Of a stretch of 7,124 bases of DNA, positions 6,371 through 7,124 are shown one piece after another (positions within the stretch are counted from its first letter, which is position 1; every line of letters starts with the position of its first letter). The position numbers and the translations under genes were made by a program. The DNA is taken from positions 1-7,124 of the forward strand of contig JAKSDN010000561.1 in NCBI GenBank assembly GCA_022360075.1. Direction: 5' to 3'. The notes beneath the pieces were generated by a model. That model had not been told where the DNA came from, searched no databases, and saw nothing but the letters and a program-made list of their open reading frames with translations. The stretch is from Kiloniellales bacterium (lineage in GTDB: Bacteria > Pseudomonadota > Alphaproteobacteria > Kiloniellales > JAKSDN01).

Positions 6371-6399
6371 TTCCCAGTATTAACAACAGCTTAGCAAAC
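6309..6399. repeat. Inverted partial copy of the tRNA-Ser anticodon/variable region
   Basis: The sequence after the tRNA (6371-6399) is the reverse complement, in the same order, of two blocks inside the tRNA. TTCCCAGTAT (6371-6380) matches 6324-6333 over 10 bases, and TTAGCAAAC (6391-6399) matches GTTTGCTAA (6309-6317) over 9 bases. The spacers are 6 bases in the tRNA and 10 in the copy, and they also share GTT. The stop codon of the recombinase remnant lies inside the second block. The copy is probably an old attachment-site sequence. Alternatively it could form a hairpin competing with the tRNA fold in the precursor. Confidence 0.7.
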
Positions 6400-6597
6400 A
6401 TCCGCCTGGCTCCTCGCTCTGGCCGGCCCGTCAAACCGTCGCCACTGTGACGGTTTTTGTGCCACCCCCTTCGAGATCTTAGCCTCGGCCGGGGTCAGAT
6501 AGTCCAGATAAATCTTGGTGGTCTTGATCGACGTGTGGCCGAGGTTTTGCTGTAGGTCGTAGATGTAGCCGCCCTCGCGCAGGTAGTCGACCGGATC
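6391..6597 (-). pseudogene. C-terminal remnant of a tyrosine recombinase / integrase
   Basis: About 69 codons of a phage-type integrase remain. The fragment begins VDYLREGGYIYDLQQNLGH, continues with SIKTTKIYLDYLTPAEA and ends at TAA 6391-6393. The LGH histidine box and the tyrosine nucleophile (in TTKIYL) are present. The first catalytic arginine and the HxLRH box, which normally sits just before VDYLR, are missing. Upstream of codon 6595-6597 the frame stays open only as the antisense of the glycosyltransferase. It therefore cannot be an active recombinase. It reads toward the tRNA-Ser gene and ends 20 bases from its CCA, the usual position of an integrase beside its attachment site. Confidence 0.85.
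6433..6460 (+). terminator. Possible rho-independent terminator for the tRNA transcript
   Basis: AAACCGTC (6433-6440) pairs with GACGGTTT (6449-6456) around an eight-base loop, and T's continue through 6458. It lies about 65 bases past the tRNA end, on the tRNA strand, inside the recombinase remnant. The T-run is short. Confidence 0.5.
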
Positions 6598-6600
6598 GGG

Positions 6601-7124
6601 GCGTACCCGGCCCCGACCTACGACGCACCGCCCTGGCAGGGCGAGGCCCTCGGGGGCAAAACCCTGCTGCTCTACTGCGAGCAGGGCTTCGGGGACACGA
6701 TCTGGGCGAGCCGCTTTATCCCGGCGCTTAAGGGCCTCGGCGCGACCGTGATCCTGGAATGCCATCCGCGGCTCACGCGGCTGTTCTCCGCTTTGCCCGG
6801 AGTCGATCGCCTGGTGCCGCCCGGATCGCTCACAGCGGGCTTCGACCACCACTGCTCGCTGATGTCCTTGCCGGGCCGGCTCGACGTCATGCTGGACAAC
6901 CCGGCACCGCCCTCGCGCCTCACCATTCCCGAAGCCGCGCGCCGCAAAGCCGCCGCCACCCTGGCGACGGCGAGGTCTTCCTTCAACGTCGGGATCGTCT
7001 GGTCGGGCAGCGCTACCTACAAGCACAACGCCAAGCGCACGATCGCGGCCAAGCGATTCCTGCCCTTGGCCCGGATCCCGGGGGTACGGCTCTACAGCCT
7101 CTACAAAGGCCCCCTAGAGGACGA
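6601..7124 (+). pseudogene. Glycosyltransferase family 9-like domain of a TPR-type protein, 5' truncated, 3' end outside window
   Basis: The frame is open from 6556 to the window end and reads like the C-terminal catalytic part of bacterial TPR-glycosyltransferase proteins. Landmarks in order are PPWQGEALGGKTLLLYCEQG, FGDTIWASRFIPAL, ATVILECHPRLTRLFSALPG, VDRLVPPG, HHCSLMSLPGRL, FNVGIVWSGSATYKHN (the usual GLVWAGNP-type motif) and LYSLYKGPLED. Intact proteins carry several TPR repeats before this domain. Here there are none: an in-frame TAG lies at 6553-6555 and no usual start codon precedes the conserved part. The first in-frame GTG (6748) would remove the GKTLLL...GFGDT core. Homology begins where the integrase remnant ends, so the 5' part was probably deleted. 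It may be a recent pseudogene, since no frameshift is seen in about 175 codons. A misassembled junction is the alternative. Confidence 0.72.

Noticed and set aside
6234..6434. Minus-strand 66-codon frame containing GFEPTIPVSQYNGLANRR
   Set aside because: This is the antisense translation of the tRNA-Ser gene, a common spurious protein call. The tRNA fully explains it.
6598..7026. Minus-strand extension of the integrase frame to a 211-residue protein
   Set aside because: Residues before VDYLREGG are Arg/Gly-rich, unlike any integrase, and lie antisense to a clear glycosyltransferase domain. Only the C-terminal part is genuine.

Overview
The window looks like chromosomal DNA from a GC-rich alphaproteobacterium, probably of the Rhodospirillales type. 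The protein families point that way, and so does a perfect CtrA-type motif (TTAA-N7-TTAAC) at 6097-6112. No species can be named from the sequence alone.

Layout. At 2-880 is the 3' part of a FemAB-like acyltransferase. At 1023-1718 is a YfcG-type glutathione S-transferase. Converging on it (minus strand, 1757-2698) is a secreted lytic transglycosylase with an SLT domain and a C-terminal SPOR-like domain. A 315-base divergent intergenic region follows. It carries a Crp/Fnr-like palindrome and a possible promoter, and it leads into an EctD-like Fe(II)/2-oxoglutarate dioxygenase (3014-3799). Next on the same strand are a PLP-dependent trans-sulfuration enzyme (3886-5037) and a second YfcG-type GST (5096-5719), a paralogue of the first. 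A GC-rich hairpin separates this run from a 72-residue minus-strand protein that pairs a predicted helical body with an AT-hook-like tail (5778-5996). The CtrA-type box lies upstream of it.

The last kilobase is the unusual part. A complete tRNA-Ser(GCU) gene with its own promoter (6279-6370) is followed within 21 bases by the C-terminal remnant of a tyrosine recombinase that reads toward the tRNA. The sequence between them, running into the recombinase stop codon, is an inverted imperfect copy of the tRNA anticodon and variable-arm region. Near position 6598 the recombinase remnant abuts, on the opposite strand, a family 9-type glycosyltransferase reading frame that has no start. This fits the scar of an integrative element that used the tRNA as its attachment site and was later deleted together with the 5' end of a neighbouring gene.

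How the genes may work together. The trans-sulfuration enzyme and the two GSTs share a sulfur/thiol theme: cysteine-methionine metabolism and glutathione-dependent disulfide reduction. The acyltransferase, transglycosylase and glycosyltransferase are plausibly envelope functions. The dioxygenase may hydroxylate a small polar substrate, but no ectoine biosynthesis genes are present here. No defence system, CRISPR array or intact mobile element is visible.
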